Below, piece after piece: positions 11,123 to 22,573 of a DNA stretch of 64,000 bases. Under the pieces are notes generated by a model that did no database searches, was not told the origin of the DNA, and worked only from the letters and a program-made list of their open reading frames with translations. Source of the DNA: Ascarosepion bandense. Taxonomy: Eukaryota > Mollusca > Cephalopoda > Sepiida > Sepiidae. The position numbers were made by a program, and so were the translations under genes. How positions within the stretch are numbered: position 1 is the stretch's first letter; each line of letters starts with the position of its first letter. The DNA is taken from contig JBBBDQ010000310.1 of assembly GCA_037127315.1 (NCBI GenBank), positions 2,427,001 through 2,491,000 of the forward strand. Reading direction: 5' to 3'.

Positions 11123-14011
11123 ATGGAAAAAAGCAAACATAATAACAAAACTAAACCAGCTCATTTGAAAACGCCCAAACCTGTCTGCATCTCTTTCACT
11201 AACATACGCGGCATCCGCACCAACTTCCCCAGCGTAGATTCTTTCCTCCATAATAACTCACCTGATATATTAGCCCTATGTGAAACTAATCTTAACCCTT
11301 CTATCCCCTCATCTGAGTTCTGCGTTCCTGGCTACCTTCCCCTCTTCAGGAAGGACTCCAATGTTCATATGCATGGGCTTGGTGTCTATGTCAGCGAACA
11401 CCTTCCCTTAGCTAGGGTGTCATCTTTTGAATCCCCAGATCATTCTTTCATATGCTTCCGCCTCTCACTTCTCAGCTCGATTAGCTATCTCTTCTTTCTG
11501 TACCGCTCTCCTTCCTCCCCTGACTGTTCATTACTTGACATCATTTCTGACAATATTGACAAAGCCATTTCTACCCATCCCTCTGCCCATGTATTCGTGT
11601 TTGGTGACTTTAACGCCCACCACACCAAGTGGCTGAAGAACGCTGTCACTGACCCTGCTGGTGTCCACACCATGAACTTTTCAATCACCCAATCCCTTAC
11701 GCAAGTAGTGGACTTCCCCACGCGTTTCTCCGACAACCCTAACGGAAGGAACTCACTTCTAGACCTCTGCTTCACTTCCATCCCAGACTCTTGCACTACC
11801 AGACAACTCTGCCCAATTGGAAACTCTGACCACACTGTAGTGTCCGTCAATATTTCACTCCACTCCCGCCCGACCCATGAAACACAGATAAGTAGAATAT
11901 CATACTGCTATCAAAGAGCAGACTGGGATTCGTTCCGAGACTTCCTCTGTGACATCCCTTGGAACAACGTCTTTAGTCTTCCCATCGAAGAATGTGCATC
12001 CGAGGTCTCCTCCTGGGTTAAGGCTGGCATTGATGCCTTCATCCCTGCTAGGAAATTCCAGCTTAAATCTCATTCGTCTCCATGGTTCTCACCCGCTTGT
12101 TCGGCTGCCATTGCCCACCGGAATCATTTCTTCCGACTTTATCGTAACTATGCGTCGGAACAAAACAGACGCCTTTTCACTTCAGCTCGTAATAAGTGTA
12201 AAAGGGTACTTAACGAAGCTAAGATGTTGTTTGCTGCCAGAATGAAGCAACGCATAGCATGCTCTAAATTCGGCTCTAAAGACTACTGGCGACTCTGTAA
12301 AAGAGTACTTAACAAGAGCAAGTCCACAATACCCCCGCTAATCAACAAATTTGAGGTACTCACCTCCCCAGCAGATAAGGCTGAATGTTTTGCCCGCAGA
12401 TTCTCGAACAATTCGAGTCTGGACTCGTCTGGAGTTTTTACACCCGACTTCTCACCTAGAACCGAGGCACAACTGAATGATGTCCACATTACACCTTCGC
12501 TTGTCTCAAAGATTATCTTAAAACTTGACCCTCACAAAGCGAGCGGTGGTGACGGAATCCCAACCATAGTCTTAAAGAAATGTGCCCCTGAACTCTCCTC
12601 TGTCCTTTCTAAGCTCTACAACCTCTGCCTATCTGCTTCCTGCTTTCCTGCCTGTTGGAAATCTTCCTCTATAGTTCCTATATTTAAAAACACTGGAGAA
12701 CCCTCTGACCCTGCAAATTACCGCCCTATCAGCCTTCTTCCGATCTTTGGCAAAGTGTTCGAAGCCATTATCAACGCCGAGGTGGTTCAGCATCTCACAG
12801 CACACAGGCTCCTCTCGGACAAGCAATATGGTTTCCGCTTCACCAGGTCTACTGCTGATATGCTAACGACCATCACCGAGTACATATACCAGGCACTCGA
12901 CAGGAATGGCGAAGCTCGAACCGTTGCATTGGATATATCTAAGGCGTTCGACAGAGTTTGGCATGCTGGCCTTCTATGTAAACTGCGGAGCTATGGTATA
13001 ACTGGGCATTTGTTTGAACTAATCCAGTCATTCCTCTCTAACCGCACAATGAAAGTGGTATTAAACGGACATGCCTCTCAGAACTACCATACAAACGCAG
13101 GTGTCCCCCAAGGCTCCATCTTAGGTCCTACACTCTTCCTAATATATATTAATGATCTCCCTGATTCCATAAGAACCCAAATAGGTTTGTACGCCGATGA
13201 CACCACAGTTTACTCTCGCCTCCAACAAAAATCTGGTGTAGGCGTCAAAGCTAACCTCGCAGCCGAGATTGAAAAAGACCTCCAATCCATATTGGACTGG
13301 GGTAAGAAATGGCTAGTAAATTTTAATGCTTCTAAAACGAAGCTACTGTCAATTAACCATCATCGACAATCTCACCTACCTCCCATTAGCATGGACCAGG
13401 CTTGCCTCCCAGAGAGTAAAACACTACGCCTCCTTGGTCTCACACTTTCAGCGGACCTCAAATGGAATGACTATATCGAATCCATTGCTAAATCCGCTGC
13501 TATGAAAGTCGGTTCTCTGTGTAGGGCCCGGAAGTTTTTTCCGTCTAAATCTATCCTGCACATTTACAAATCTACCATCCGCCCGTGCATTGAATACTGC
13601 TGCCATATCTGGTCGGGTGCCCCTGCTGTTCTCCTCGGGCTTCTCGATAAGGTTCAGAGGAGGGTCTGTAATGTGATAGATACCGACTTGGCAGACCGCC
13701 TGCAGTCTCTCTCCCACCGGCGAGACGTGGCTTCGCTGTGTCTCTTCTATAAATACTTTCACGGCTTTTGCTCCGATGAACTTAGATCACTGGTGCCCCC
13801 TAAATACGAATTTGCACGAGATACTAGATTAGCAACTAGATCCCACCCTTTTACAGTGAAATCGATAAAATGCAGCCGTAACTTCTACTCCAACAGTTTC
13901 TTTCCTCGCACTTCCCGACTGTGGAATTCTCTTCCAAACGATTGCTTCCCCGACGGCTACAATCTCCAGGAGTTTAAATGTAAGGTCAATAGACACCTCC
14001 TAACACACTAA
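11123..14011 (+). CDS. APE-type LINE ORF2: endonuclease and reverse transcriptase, uninterrupted
   Basis: A 962-residue protein with no stop or frameshift. Residues about 20-240 form an exonuclease-endonuclease-phosphatase domain with TNIRG (27), CETN (53), GDFNAH (161-166) and SDH (235-237), which nicks target DNA. Residues about 450-760 form a reverse transcriptase with NYRPISLLPIFGK, LDISKAFDRVWH (motif A), AGVPQGSILGP (motif B) and LYADDTT (catalytic, about 690). The C-terminal region has no CCHC knuckle. The start is the first ATG before a complete endonuclease domain. The codons are more C-rich than the flanking DNA. No upstream ORF1 or gag-like frame was found, so the copy is either single-ORF or 5' truncated. 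It belongs among the jockey/CR1/RTE-like APE LINEs, but the clade is not resolved. All catalytic motifs are present, so it may be active. Confidence 0.95.
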   Translation: MEKSKHNNKTKPAHLKTPKPVCISFTNIRGIRTNFPSVDSFLHNNSPDILALCETNLNPSIPSSEFCVPGYLPLFRKDSNVHMHGLGVYVSEHLPLARVSSFESPDHSFICFRLSLLSSISYLFFLYRSPSSPDCSLLDIISDNIDKAISTHPSAHVFVFGDFNAHHTKWLKNAVTDPAGVHTMNFSITQSLTQVVDFPTRFSDNPNGRNSLLDLCFTSIPDSCTTRQLCPIGNSDHTVVSVNISLHSRPTHETQISRISYCYQRADWDSFRDFLCDIPWNNVFSLPIEECASEVSSWVKAGIDAFIPARKFQLKSHSSPWFSPACSAAIAHRNHFFRLYRNYASEQNRRLFTSARNKCKRVLNEAKMLFAARMKQRIACSKFGSKDYWRLCKRVLNKSKSTIPPLINKFEVLTSPADKAECFARRFSNNSSLDSSGVFTPDFSPRTEAQLNDVHITPSLVSKIILKLDPHKASGGDGIPTIVLKKCAPELSSVLSKLYNLCLSASCFPACWKSSSIVPIFKNTGEPSDPANYRPISLLPIFGKVFEAIINAEVVQHLTAHRLLSDKQYGFRFTRSTADMLTTITEYIYQALDRNGEARTVALDISKAFDRVWHAGLLCKLRSYGITGHLFELIQSFLSNRTMKVVLNGHASQNYHTNAGVPQGSILGPTLFLIYINDLPDSIRTQIGLYADDTTVYSRLQQKSGVGVKANLAAEIEKDLQSILDWGKKWLVNFNASKTKLLSINHHRQSHLPPISMDQACLPESKTLRLLGLTLSADLKWNDYIESIAKSAAMKVGSLCRARKFFPSKSILHIYKSTIRPCIEYCCHIWSGAPAVLLGLLDKVQRRVCNVIDTDLADRLQSLSHRRDVASLCLFYKYFHGFCSDELRSLVPPKYEFARDTRLATRSHPFTVKSIKCSRNFYSNSFFPRTSRLWNSLPNDCFPDGYNLQEFKCKVNRHLLTH

Positions 14012-14210
14012 CCTGCTCCCATTCTATCAAACACTCTTCCCATCTGCCCGACACTCATCCTCGCTATCCTTACTCATCTATCACCTTTCTCCTGACATTC
14101 CCTATGTCTATCCACTCCTTCTCTTTACCTTCCCCTATGTAGCCCCATGCGCAATAGTGGCAGTGGAATGCCTTGCTTGGGGTGAGATGATTAAAAAAAA
14201 AAAAAAAAAA
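14012..14210 (+). other. LINE 3' UTR and poly(A) tail
   Basis: A pyrimidine-rich UTR ends with AGTGGCAGTGGAATGCC, TTGCTTGGGGTGAGATGATT and about 18 A. The same terminal motif recurs near 2490, 32145 and 63896 and, inverted, near 29305. A long pure A tail suggests a recent insertion. Confidence 0.85.
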
Positions 14211-14530
14211 GTTCATGAAATATTTAAAAGCAGGATAAGAAAAGAAAAGACAAATCTCTAAAAGAAGACCAAAAACCAAAACACGGACATCAAATTTATA
14301 GATTCAAATACGTGATTAAATATAAAAACTCTACAGCAAAGAAAAATCAAAATTTCTTAATTTTTATAATGAGGAGTTAGCATTATTTTCAATTGGATTA
14401 ATGTCACTGTATTCTCTGGCCTTCTTCAAGTGTCTGTGGAATTTCTAATTGAACCTTTTATTCAATCTACAGGAGGTAGATAGTTTTCATTCTAAGGCTT
14501 ATGTCATATTGGTCCTTTTAATGCTGATCA
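14211..14530. other. AT-rich sequence, nothing recognised
   Basis: No frame or repeat was recognised. Confidence 0.45.
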
Positions 14531-14660
14531 GTTCTTGTTAGCCCTATTTCCGCTGAGTGTGAATATATTCGTAGAAACCAGCTCGGGGATTGAACTGTCA
14601 ATTCCTTTGCCACGAAATTCATTAAGCAACGTTTTATTCCTCTAGGCTATTGTCCATTTA
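14531..14660 (-). mobile_element. tRNA-derived SINE head, minus strand
   Basis: The minus strand carries an A-box-like TAGCCTAGAGGA (14638-14649) and a B box AGTTCAATCCCC (about 14585-14596) with tRNA-like spacing. It is not part of family A. Confidence 0.55.
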
Positions 14661-15138
14661 ATTAATCAGTAAAATGGAATAACACATAGTAATATAATCA
14701 AATCTTACAGAAAACTAAAAAAAATATAAAATAATAGTACCTGCGACATTGAAAAAATATTTTGGAAGAGGTGATACAAAAAGGAACACAAAAGGGAAAC
14801 AGAATAATAAACAACAATTTTAAAGTCATTCATATACATAAGATAGTTGAGATCTTTCTGGAATCTTTTTTATTTTATTTTATCCAGAAAACCAACCGTA
14901 TCATCGGCATGATGAAATGTAATGAAGTAGAATATCCCCTTGGAAAATGCTTTTAGTTTTTTTTATTTCAAGTCGCCGTCATTCCGAAATCAAATAAGTA
15001 CACTCACCTCATAAGACCCATTTAATACAGCAATGACTTCAAAGAAGTTTCTACCGACCTTCTCGCAAACCATAGATTGAGATATGAAAGACGCTAACCA
15101 ATATTTGATAGACTTCGTTAATTTCTTTCTGAACATTA
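14661..15138. other. AT-rich sequence, nothing recognised
   Basis: One 64-codon frame without similarity. Confidence 0.45.
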
Positions 15139-15447
15139 ATCAGTTAAGTGCCATATGTGATAAATGCTTGGGCGATCATATCTCAAAATAGACATGACTG
15201 ACTGGGCAGAATTTATCCCGCAGTAGGTTGCCATTACTTTCTACGGTAGTCTGTTTGCCAGCCAAGGCTATAGAATCCAATCTATCCTATTATTTAACCC
15301 ATAACTGGAGGGAAGAGGCGGATTAATACCTTTCCCAAGGGTATTTACGCGTAAGTGAATGCAAGGAATTCAACTGGAATTCGAACTCGGCTCCCTGATT
15401 TCTCGTTCCGAGCCGATATCCGCTGCACCACAACACACATCCTACAT
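15139..15447 (-). mobile_element. tRNA-derived SINE, family A
   Basis: The minus strand starts with an A-box-like TGGTGCAGCGG, then a B box GAGTTCGAATTCC near 15374, then the family body: CACTTACGCGTAAATACCC, CCAGTTATGGGTTAAAT, CTATAGCCTTGGCTGGC and an AGTCATGTCT block. It ends at a CACTTAACTG-like edge. It aligns end to end with 39701-39989 and 60213-60494. Confidence 0.85.
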
Positions 15448-16053
15448 CTGAACATAAATGCACAAAAAACCCTATCTCTTATCGTCATATACTCTGTCTT
15501 TCACACACACACACTTACAGAACATTTGTAACTGACATAAGACCAAACATAAAACTTTGAACCCTTAACTTTTCTCGAAAACCCTTTCATATAGTTTTGT
15601 AAATAGCAATCTGTGTACAATTTATTGTTTTATTGTTGATATATAAACTTTTACCCTTATTTATAAGATGCACAATTTTTTTTCATTCATCCTTTGTATT
15701 GTTCTAAACTAAGAACTTTTTATAAATTTTATTCATAAACTGAAGGTTGACATATTTATCCTCACTCTAAATTTTAAGTAATTGTCAAACACGAGATATT
15801 TTTAAAGACAAAGGCGACACGTAAGAAAGCCTTTAGAATCCGCAAGCATTTCCTATTCGTAAGAAAACGATAAAATTGGCGAAGCAAAAAAACAAAAAAC
15901 AAAACCATTGATAATGGGTTGTAGAAGCCAAAAGCACTTTCATGTAGATCAATTTCCATCCGGAACCAGGAATTCGGTCTAAAATAGAGAAACACATTTA
16001 CTTGTTCATTAACCAAATTTGTATAAATGAAAAATCGCATCATAAATATTTTT
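15448..16053. other. AT-rich sequence, nothing recognised
   Basis: No repeat or frame with recognisable content. Confidence 0.45.
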
Positions 16054-16054
16054 C

Positions 16055-16100
<46 letters not shown>
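16054..16100. repeat. (CT)n-(TA)n microsatellite
   Basis: About nine CT units then about 14 TA units, abutting the palindrome at 16101. Confidence 0.95.
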
Positions 16101-16103
<3 letters not shown>

Positions 16104-16217
16104 AAAATCTAGAGTGAGCCAAAACCTACCGCGGTTTCACACTACGGATCGTCAGGGCAAAGGCTCCGATCCGTAGTGTGAAACCGCGGTAGGTTTTGGC
16201 TCACTCTAGATTTTTGT
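16101..16217. repeat. Perfect inverted repeat, 51-bp arms
   Basis: The left arm 16101-16151 is the exact reverse complement of 16167-16217, with a 15-nt spacer (TCAGGGCAAAGGCTC). The arms hold CCTACCGCGGTTTCACAC and are much more GC-rich than their surroundings. No mismatch was found in 51 pairs. Confidence 0.97.
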
Positions 16218-16487
16218 GTGTCTTTGCTCTACTTTTGTATATTTTCTTTTGTACTTTGTATCGAGCACTTTTTCTTGTGGTTAGTTCCGTTTGGGTTTTT
16301 TTCTTTACTGCGGAGTATTGAATGTTTTGTTCTTGTTCCGCGGGTTTCTTTTTTTTTCTCCCCATTTATCCGACGTCTTAGTGCACCGGATTGTAACGGA
16401 ATTAGGTTCTGTTTGTTAATGGTTTTTTTGGAGGTTTATTTTAGTATAAATTTACGGCCTACATACTTACAGAGTCTATTTAGTTAT

Positions 16488-16492
<5 letters not shown>
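16218..16492. other. T-rich stretch with a 112-codon frame of unknown status
   Basis: The plus-strand frame 16218-16556 is Phe/Leu-rich and ends by translating a TA array. It is probably not a gene. Confidence 0.4.

Positions 16493-16527
<35 letters not shown>
16493..16527. repeat. (TA)n microsatellite
   Basis: About 17 TA units. Confidence 0.95.
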
Positions 16528-16535
<8 letters not shown>

Positions 16536-17620
16536 TTAGTTTTTTGTCATAATTAAATTAGACCCGTACACAGCTGTATTAAAAAGTGTTCAATACAATT
16601 ATATTGTAGAATTTTTGAATCCCTCTCATCTGGAAATGAGCCACCTCGAGATCTACGTTTCTATCTTTCGGTGTTTTTAGGCGATTTACGATAACTAGTT
16701 TTATCGTTTTTCAAATGCTCGTACAATTTTCACAATTAGAAGTTACATAAGGGTCTTAGAACAACTTCATCCATAAGTGTATGATCCTAGTAAGTATTTA
16801 TTGGTATGGTTACACTTCGACATAATTTCTATTCTTTCATTTACTAAATGAAAGAACAGACGTTTTTTTTTTAAAAAAACTATTTTCTCATTCATCTTAT
16901 TTTATACCCTATGTACCTACAGGACTTGAGCAACCATGACTTTCCACAATTTTCTATTCTTTGTAGGTTTTAGTAATGCTTAGTTTTACTATTCTTTTGA
17001 CGCCTAACCTATTTAAACTGTTTCCTCTTGCCTCTCTTGTCTTCAATATATCTCGTGAGTGTTAGGTTCCTCGAGCTGGCCTCTTTTATTAAATCAACTC
17101 AGTTAAATAGTCAACTTGATGTCGCCAATGTTTATTGCACGTGCGTTTGGTCTATGAGAAACGTGCGTGTATATCATAATGTTGAAAGATGTTTACTATG
17201 AGGGGATGGTCAAGGTGGTCATAGTTGTTGTATACCCTCTTTTCTGCATCTCATGCATTCACAACTATATCACTCCTTGTAGTGTGTTAATTTTTATATA
17301 AGTCGCACTGAATGACTGGATATAATAGTTCTGAAATTATATTGTTGAATGCTTTTTCCTTCTTTCTCTCTTTTTATATATATTCCTTTTTTCTTTCTTT
17401 TGTAAATTATGTTTGGTCTTATTCTCAGATGTTATTAATTCTTCTTATTCCTATAAAATATCTTCATATTTTCTTCTATTTTTCTTCTTTCTATATTTTA
17501 TTTTCGTTTTACTTTAAAACTATTATGATTTTTTTCGAAATAACAAACACTATCTTTGTGTTCGTCTATGTCCCTACACACACATACATACGCACACACA
17601 ACTGGTAAAGTCCAATAGTC
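16528..17620. other. AT-rich sequence, nothing recognised
   Basis: Short T-rich frames only. Confidence 0.45.
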
Positions 17621-17740
17621 TCCATAGCAGAGTGGATTAAAGTGGTGTTTAAAACATATTGTTGGTTAAAATATATCGTGTTCCTTAACAGTTTTGAGTT
17701 CTATCTGCGGGTCAAGCAGTCCTGAAAAGTCACAAACTCA
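17621..17740 (+). mobile_element. Probable tRNA-derived SINE head
   Basis: A near-consensus A box TAGCAGAGTGGATTAA begins at 17625. A weaker B-box-like GAGTTCTATC follows at 17696. The 60-nt gap is long for a tRNA promoter. Confidence 0.4.
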
Positions 17741-19707
17741 CCTGTATTGAAAGAAACGAACAAGCAACAAAAGTGAATAAAAAGACACGGAAAGTAAAAT
17801 GAGATAAAAATAGATCTATACAAGTGAATTGAATAAAGTATTCGGTTGGGAATTCCAAAAAAGTTGCCACGAGTGTGAAGATGACACCTGAAGAAAACCG
17901 GAGAAGACAACGACTGCAACGTTTATGAGCATATCAACTAAGATGTGTATTTGGGTCCGAATAGCAAAGCGTATATTAATTAAAATCTTACATTTAAAAG
18001 ATTCCGAAAGTTAATTAATATTTAATAACAATATATTTTCATAATCTTAGTTCCTTTTTTTTTAGATTTAATTCTAATGATCAGAAAATGCATTCAAGCC
18101 TTCTGTCACATTCTTCCCCGGATCTACGCTATAAAACTGATTTTATATATTTGTCAGAACTCTATCTCCTTGAAGTTTTACTCTCCCGGCAGGAGTAGCG
18201 CATCATCGGTCTCGTTAAAATACCGAAGTAGAAGCGAAGGTTTATTTTTATTAAGCAATAAAATATTTTTTGATCATAGTGGAAAAATTGTTTTATTACT
18301 ATTGCGGTAAGAGCCAGTTATGGTCCTTATTATCATGAATAGACTTTTCCATTCATGACAAGTAGTCCCGCGTAATTGTCTAAGAGGAAACTAATACTAC
18401 TGCCATGACTTGTCTAGATGAGCACTGAATGTTACTATCGTGACTGACTCTGTCGAGTTAAGTGTTGTGTCTTGCCACACCACCCATCACAACAATTACT
18501 AAAGCGTAGTAAAATAAAGTTTGTTTGTTACAATTTTGTAGGGGAAATGAATTCTACATTTTTAAGTCATTGTTTCGCAACCTTTTTTTTTTTTTTAAAC
18601 ATCAGGGTGCATTTGTAAAATAACTAAAACTCTGGAGCACACTTTAAATTTCCATCAGGAAAATTTAGTCATTAGTCTTGAAATTTGAAAATGTGAAATT
18701 TTGGGTTAGCATTCCGAAAGAAGATTCGTGGTACTATTTTCATTCAAAGAGATTTATGTGGAATCTGCCTGTCTTTTTTTTAGAGAGGCTGATAATGAAT
18801 TAAAACGCTTGATGAAGGTAAAAGTTTTGCACTTCTGGTTAAATATTAAGGAATTTAGCATCTACTTTAAAATATCAAATGCCAAAGACTCGACTTTATC
18901 ATGGAAGACATGTGCTTAGTATCTCTATCTTTTTAAAAATAAAGATTAAAAATAATTAATAAATTACTCTTCTATTGACTTGACAAAACTTGGCTATCTT
19001 TCAGGGCGGCGGCATCGGTTAAGACACGCTGTTCTAAGTGGACATTAGACAGCGTAGTAAGCAATGATGCTAAAAATATCTAAATATGAAACTTTACATT
19101 TTATTAAAATATCTGGCAGCTGATTTACAGATTCGAAATTTGCAACAATAACATTCAAATTTTATTTCGCCGTCAGAGGATCGATTTCCTAATATTGTTA
19201 GATCGCGTTTTCTTTTATAAAAGTTTAAATCACTTGTCAGTTCGAAACACTTTCTCATATTTACCAAGTTGGGCCAATTTCGAGAAATCATTGTTCTGTA
19301 AATTGAAAAGGTTGAGAGGATTTCCGATCTTTCTTCGCATAAGCGCAGCCAACAAAACCAAGGTTAATCGAAAATTTACTTCACACCTCGTCCCAGTAAT
19401 TCTACAAATAAACCAATTCCATTGGCATTTCCAATTTTTCGGTAAGAGTGTCCTTTGCGATGTTAAGGCTTGGAAATATTATTGATATCTGTGAACAGCA
19501 CTTTGTCCGAAAATGAACATGGAGTTTTATTTTAGGTAATTTTTCCTAGAATGGCAAGCGCATTTTCGATGGTTAAAATTAGCCACTCGGGAAATGGCTG
19601 AAGAGACGCGAAAGTAAATGTCAGCACGTAAATCTATATCGGACTTATCGATTAAACACGGGTATTATTGCTACTTCTCTATTGAAAATAACGTTAAACT
19701 GGACATG
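17741..19707. other. AT-rich sequence, nothing recognised
   Basis: Frames of 60-96 codons lack domains. A short hairpin (CATGAATAG...CCATTCATG) lies near 18335. Confidence 0.45.
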
Positions 19708-19733
19708 TATATATATATATATATATATATATA
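19708..19733. repeat. (TA)n microsatellite
   Basis: About 13 TA units. Confidence 0.9.
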
Positions 19734-20144
19734 ACTTTGGAGACACCGATTTTAGAAATACAGGCAAATACTGCTCCTTTGTGGTGTATGAAACATGCGC
19801 ACCAGCCATCATCACCTGATCATTTGTACATAAAGATATGAAATTCCTAGCAACCATATATCTGAGTATATAATTTATATTATAACATTTAATTTCTAAT
19901 ATAGCAAATATTAGTAATTATTTAAACAATCTTAATACATTACTCTCAACTGTAGAATATATCAAATCAGGTAAAATATAATTCTGTAAACTGAGTAATT
20001 TGTTTTCACTGAGAGGAGAAAGTATTCAAGTATAAGCATGTTGAGTCTGAGGCCCTGTATGAAGATGAATGGAGACATGAACGTCAGCATCAATCCAAAC
20101 ATCATGATATTGACTGGATATATCACCCAACTACTTTACGAATC
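19734..20144. other. AT-rich sequence, nothing recognised
   Basis: No feature was recognised. Confidence 0.4.
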
Positions 20145-20252
20145 TTCTATGACTCTACTATATTGTGTAGTCGACAAAATAAAAAAAACAATCAACGAGC
20201 ACGCGCGAAATCTTAAAAAAATATTAACTGGCGACAATTTGCTTCTTGCATC

Positions 20253-20294
<42 letters not shown>
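20145..20294 (+). repeat. Dispersed repeat ending in a (TA)/(GT)n array
   Basis: The unit TCGACAAAAT...ACGCGCGAAAT...GGCGACAA aligns with 41050-41155 on the same strand. Both copies run straight into a dinucleotide array, here (TA)4 then (GT)17 at 20261-20294. Confidence 0.7.
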
Positions 20295-20296
<2 letters not shown>

Positions 20297-20939
20297 GTGC
20301 TTGAGAATAAATATAATGAAGGAGGTTTATTAAAAACTAACTTATATGTTTATGACAGGATGTAGACTAAGTACTTGTAATGTTATAAGATAATCAGTTA
20401 TGATATTCATTGATAATTTTGAAGTTTATATACGGAAATTTTCTGATTTAAAAAATAACATGAAAAGCATCTAGTTTTTGTGTATTCTTTTTTACTGTGT
20501 AATGGTAATCTCTAAATTAATTTATAATTAATACTTGATAGATAGCAATTTATGTTAAAAAAATTATGCATCTGTTTAGTGATATATGTGTTGAATTTTA
20601 CTCACCTCCTCAATCCTAGAGTTAAAAATGGCGACTATTTTCCGTATCATTTAATCTAAAGCATAGTTGCAATGAAATCTTATAAACTATATACTTGCAA
20701 AACTTTTGAGATATTTTATAAATAAATAATTTAATGCAAAAAATTATTATTCATAATGAAATTGATAAAAGGTAAAATTAAGTACTAAAACTTGGTTAAC
20801 TTTAAAAATGGCTCAATACGCCATATTAAAAAACAATTAAAGTTATCCAAGATGAACATAAGGTGGTTGATAAAGTCTTAATTGAAAAAAAGGCAATCAA
20901 TCTTTTAAAAATTGCTGATGTCGTTGATATTCAGGTATT
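20295..20939. other. AT-rich sequence, nothing recognised
   Basis: No feature was recognised. Confidence 0.4.
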
Positions 20940-21135
20940 GTGATTAAACTTTTCACAAAACTGATAAACGATCAAGTACTTTACTGAGTAAATACAGAGA
21001 GGTAACCGTACAGAGGTGGGAAAATGACTGAAGCCAAGCAGCCAGATCAGGACCAATATTGTTGCTGATTCTTTTTTGGATTTTATCAAGAACCTCAAAG
21101 TAAATAGCAGACGCACCGGGCCATACGTGACAGCA
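20940..21135 (-). pseudogene. C-terminal LINE fragment, minus strand
   Basis: A minus-strand frame reads GASAIYFEVLDKIQKRI followed by GPDLAAWLQSFSH and TSLYLLSKVLD. It aligns with residues near 835-880 of the LINE at 11123 (GAPAVLLGLLDKVQRRV and LADRLQSLSHRRDVASL). It is a related but older or sister family, and only this short piece remains. Confidence 0.7.
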
Positions 21136-21453
21136 CTATTCTAAGCGTGAATGAATAATAGACTTATTACTATTTCCATTATTGGCTATTTCCAAACGTA
21201 ATATTTAAAGGGGACACATGTTTCAGTAGACATTATTATTTTTAAATAGTAAAATTAATGTATACTTGCCAAGAGATGGAAAGTTTTACCTTTCTTAACT
21301 GATCATGTTCCTCGAAACAATATTCAAACCTGTATTTTCTAATTATATATATTATATATGAATCTACTTATCTCACGTCCACAATGTCTTCAGCTGTAAA
21401 CGCGCTATCTCCGATACTAATAATGCTTCCACTATAAATTAACAAATTTTAAG

Positions 21454-21464
21454 CTATCTATCTA

Positions 21465-21501
<37 letters not shown>
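21454..21501. repeat. (TCTA)n-(TA)n microsatellite
   Basis: Three to four TCTA units followed by about 16 TA units, at the edge of the AT-rich repeat at 21502. Confidence 0.9.
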
Positions 21502-21506
<5 letters not shown>

Positions 21507-21960
21507 TGGTATTTCAATCCATTTTCGATACCTAAGTTTTAGAGTGTTTTTTTTTACCTGAAAGCTTTTAGCTTAATTTTAGCTTTGATTAAAAGTTAAA
21601 TGATTAAATTTTCCTATTCTATTAAGGAAAACCTTCTGGTCTCTTTCAAGCTGAAATTATATTGATTGGGATCTCAACTTTTGAGCATTTTCAGTTAAAA
21701 CATTAAAAATGGTCATTTTTTTTTTATTGACAGATTGACATATTTGTAAACCAAAGTTAATTGTCGTTTAAAAATCTTGCAAAATTAAAATATACATCTG
21801 TGACACGTTTTTTAAAAAAATTTAGAAAATTTAAGGTTAATCTGATTTCAAACAGGTATTATTTGTTTATAGCCTGAAATTTGGAATAGATATATTTCTT
21901 AATCGTAGTGGTCATATTTTTCTGACGTGTTAAATGATTTTTGACAGCCAGGTGTGTTGA
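21502..21960 (+). repeat. AT-rich dispersed repeat R1, copy 1
   Basis: Diverged alignment with 32641-33110: TTTCGATACCTAAGTTTTA against TTTCGAAACCTACGTTTTA, then AAAAATGGTCATTTTT against AAATTGGCCATTTTTGA, then TAGCCTGAAATTTGGAATA against TGCCTGAAATATACTATAA. Non-coding; class unknown. Confidence 0.65.
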
Positions 21961-22324
21961 CAAACTAAATATAGTTTACTAGAATAGACATAATTGTCCA
22001 AAGATATTTTCCTGTAAGGGTAAGAAACTGTGAAACATGATCTTTTAATGTCCCACATTAAATAACATACTTAAAAACAACAACCTTTCTACACACACAA
22101 AAAACAAAAATATTTTAAAAACCTTTGGCTTGTAGATTTGCATTAAGCTTTTCAATTAACATAACCGCAATAACTCTTTGAAGAATTAAAAGTAAAATTT
22201 TTAAAACTTTATAAATTATTATAATTAAAAAAGAAAAATGAAAACAATTCTTGTAAAAATTCATTATTCACCAATTTTTTTTCTTTAGACTATAACGTCC
22301 TTAATATATATTTTAAAAGGTATT

Positions 22325-22329
22325 CTAAT
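22325..22329. repeat. Target site duplication, left copy
   Basis: CTAAT here and again at 27074-27078, flanking the LTR element exactly. Confidence 0.85.
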
Positions 22330-22526
22330 TGCCGTGGACCCGGTTATGAGCTCAGCAAGAAATAATACAACCATCAAAATAGGAAATAACTTGGAACTGT
22401 GAGTAGAACGATAAATATGGGTTAGGAAGTAATACTAGAATTGGGACTCGCAATGGTTGTAATGGTAGCAGTCTTGGCTATCTCTGTATTTCTCTCCGCT
22501 GATCTGCTTATGCTGATCTCTTGTGG
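22330..22526 (-). repeat. 3' LTR, shortened
   Basis: Aligns with 26805-27073 from TGCCGTGGACCCGG (TGTCATGG in the other copy) through CGCTGATCTC. Similarity stops near 22526, so about 75 bp at the U3 end, including the CCATGACA terminus, are missing. Confidence 0.8.
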
Positions 22527-22573
22527 ATTTCTCACATTTTGGTACTGTTTGGGGTCTTTGTAACTCGAATGAA

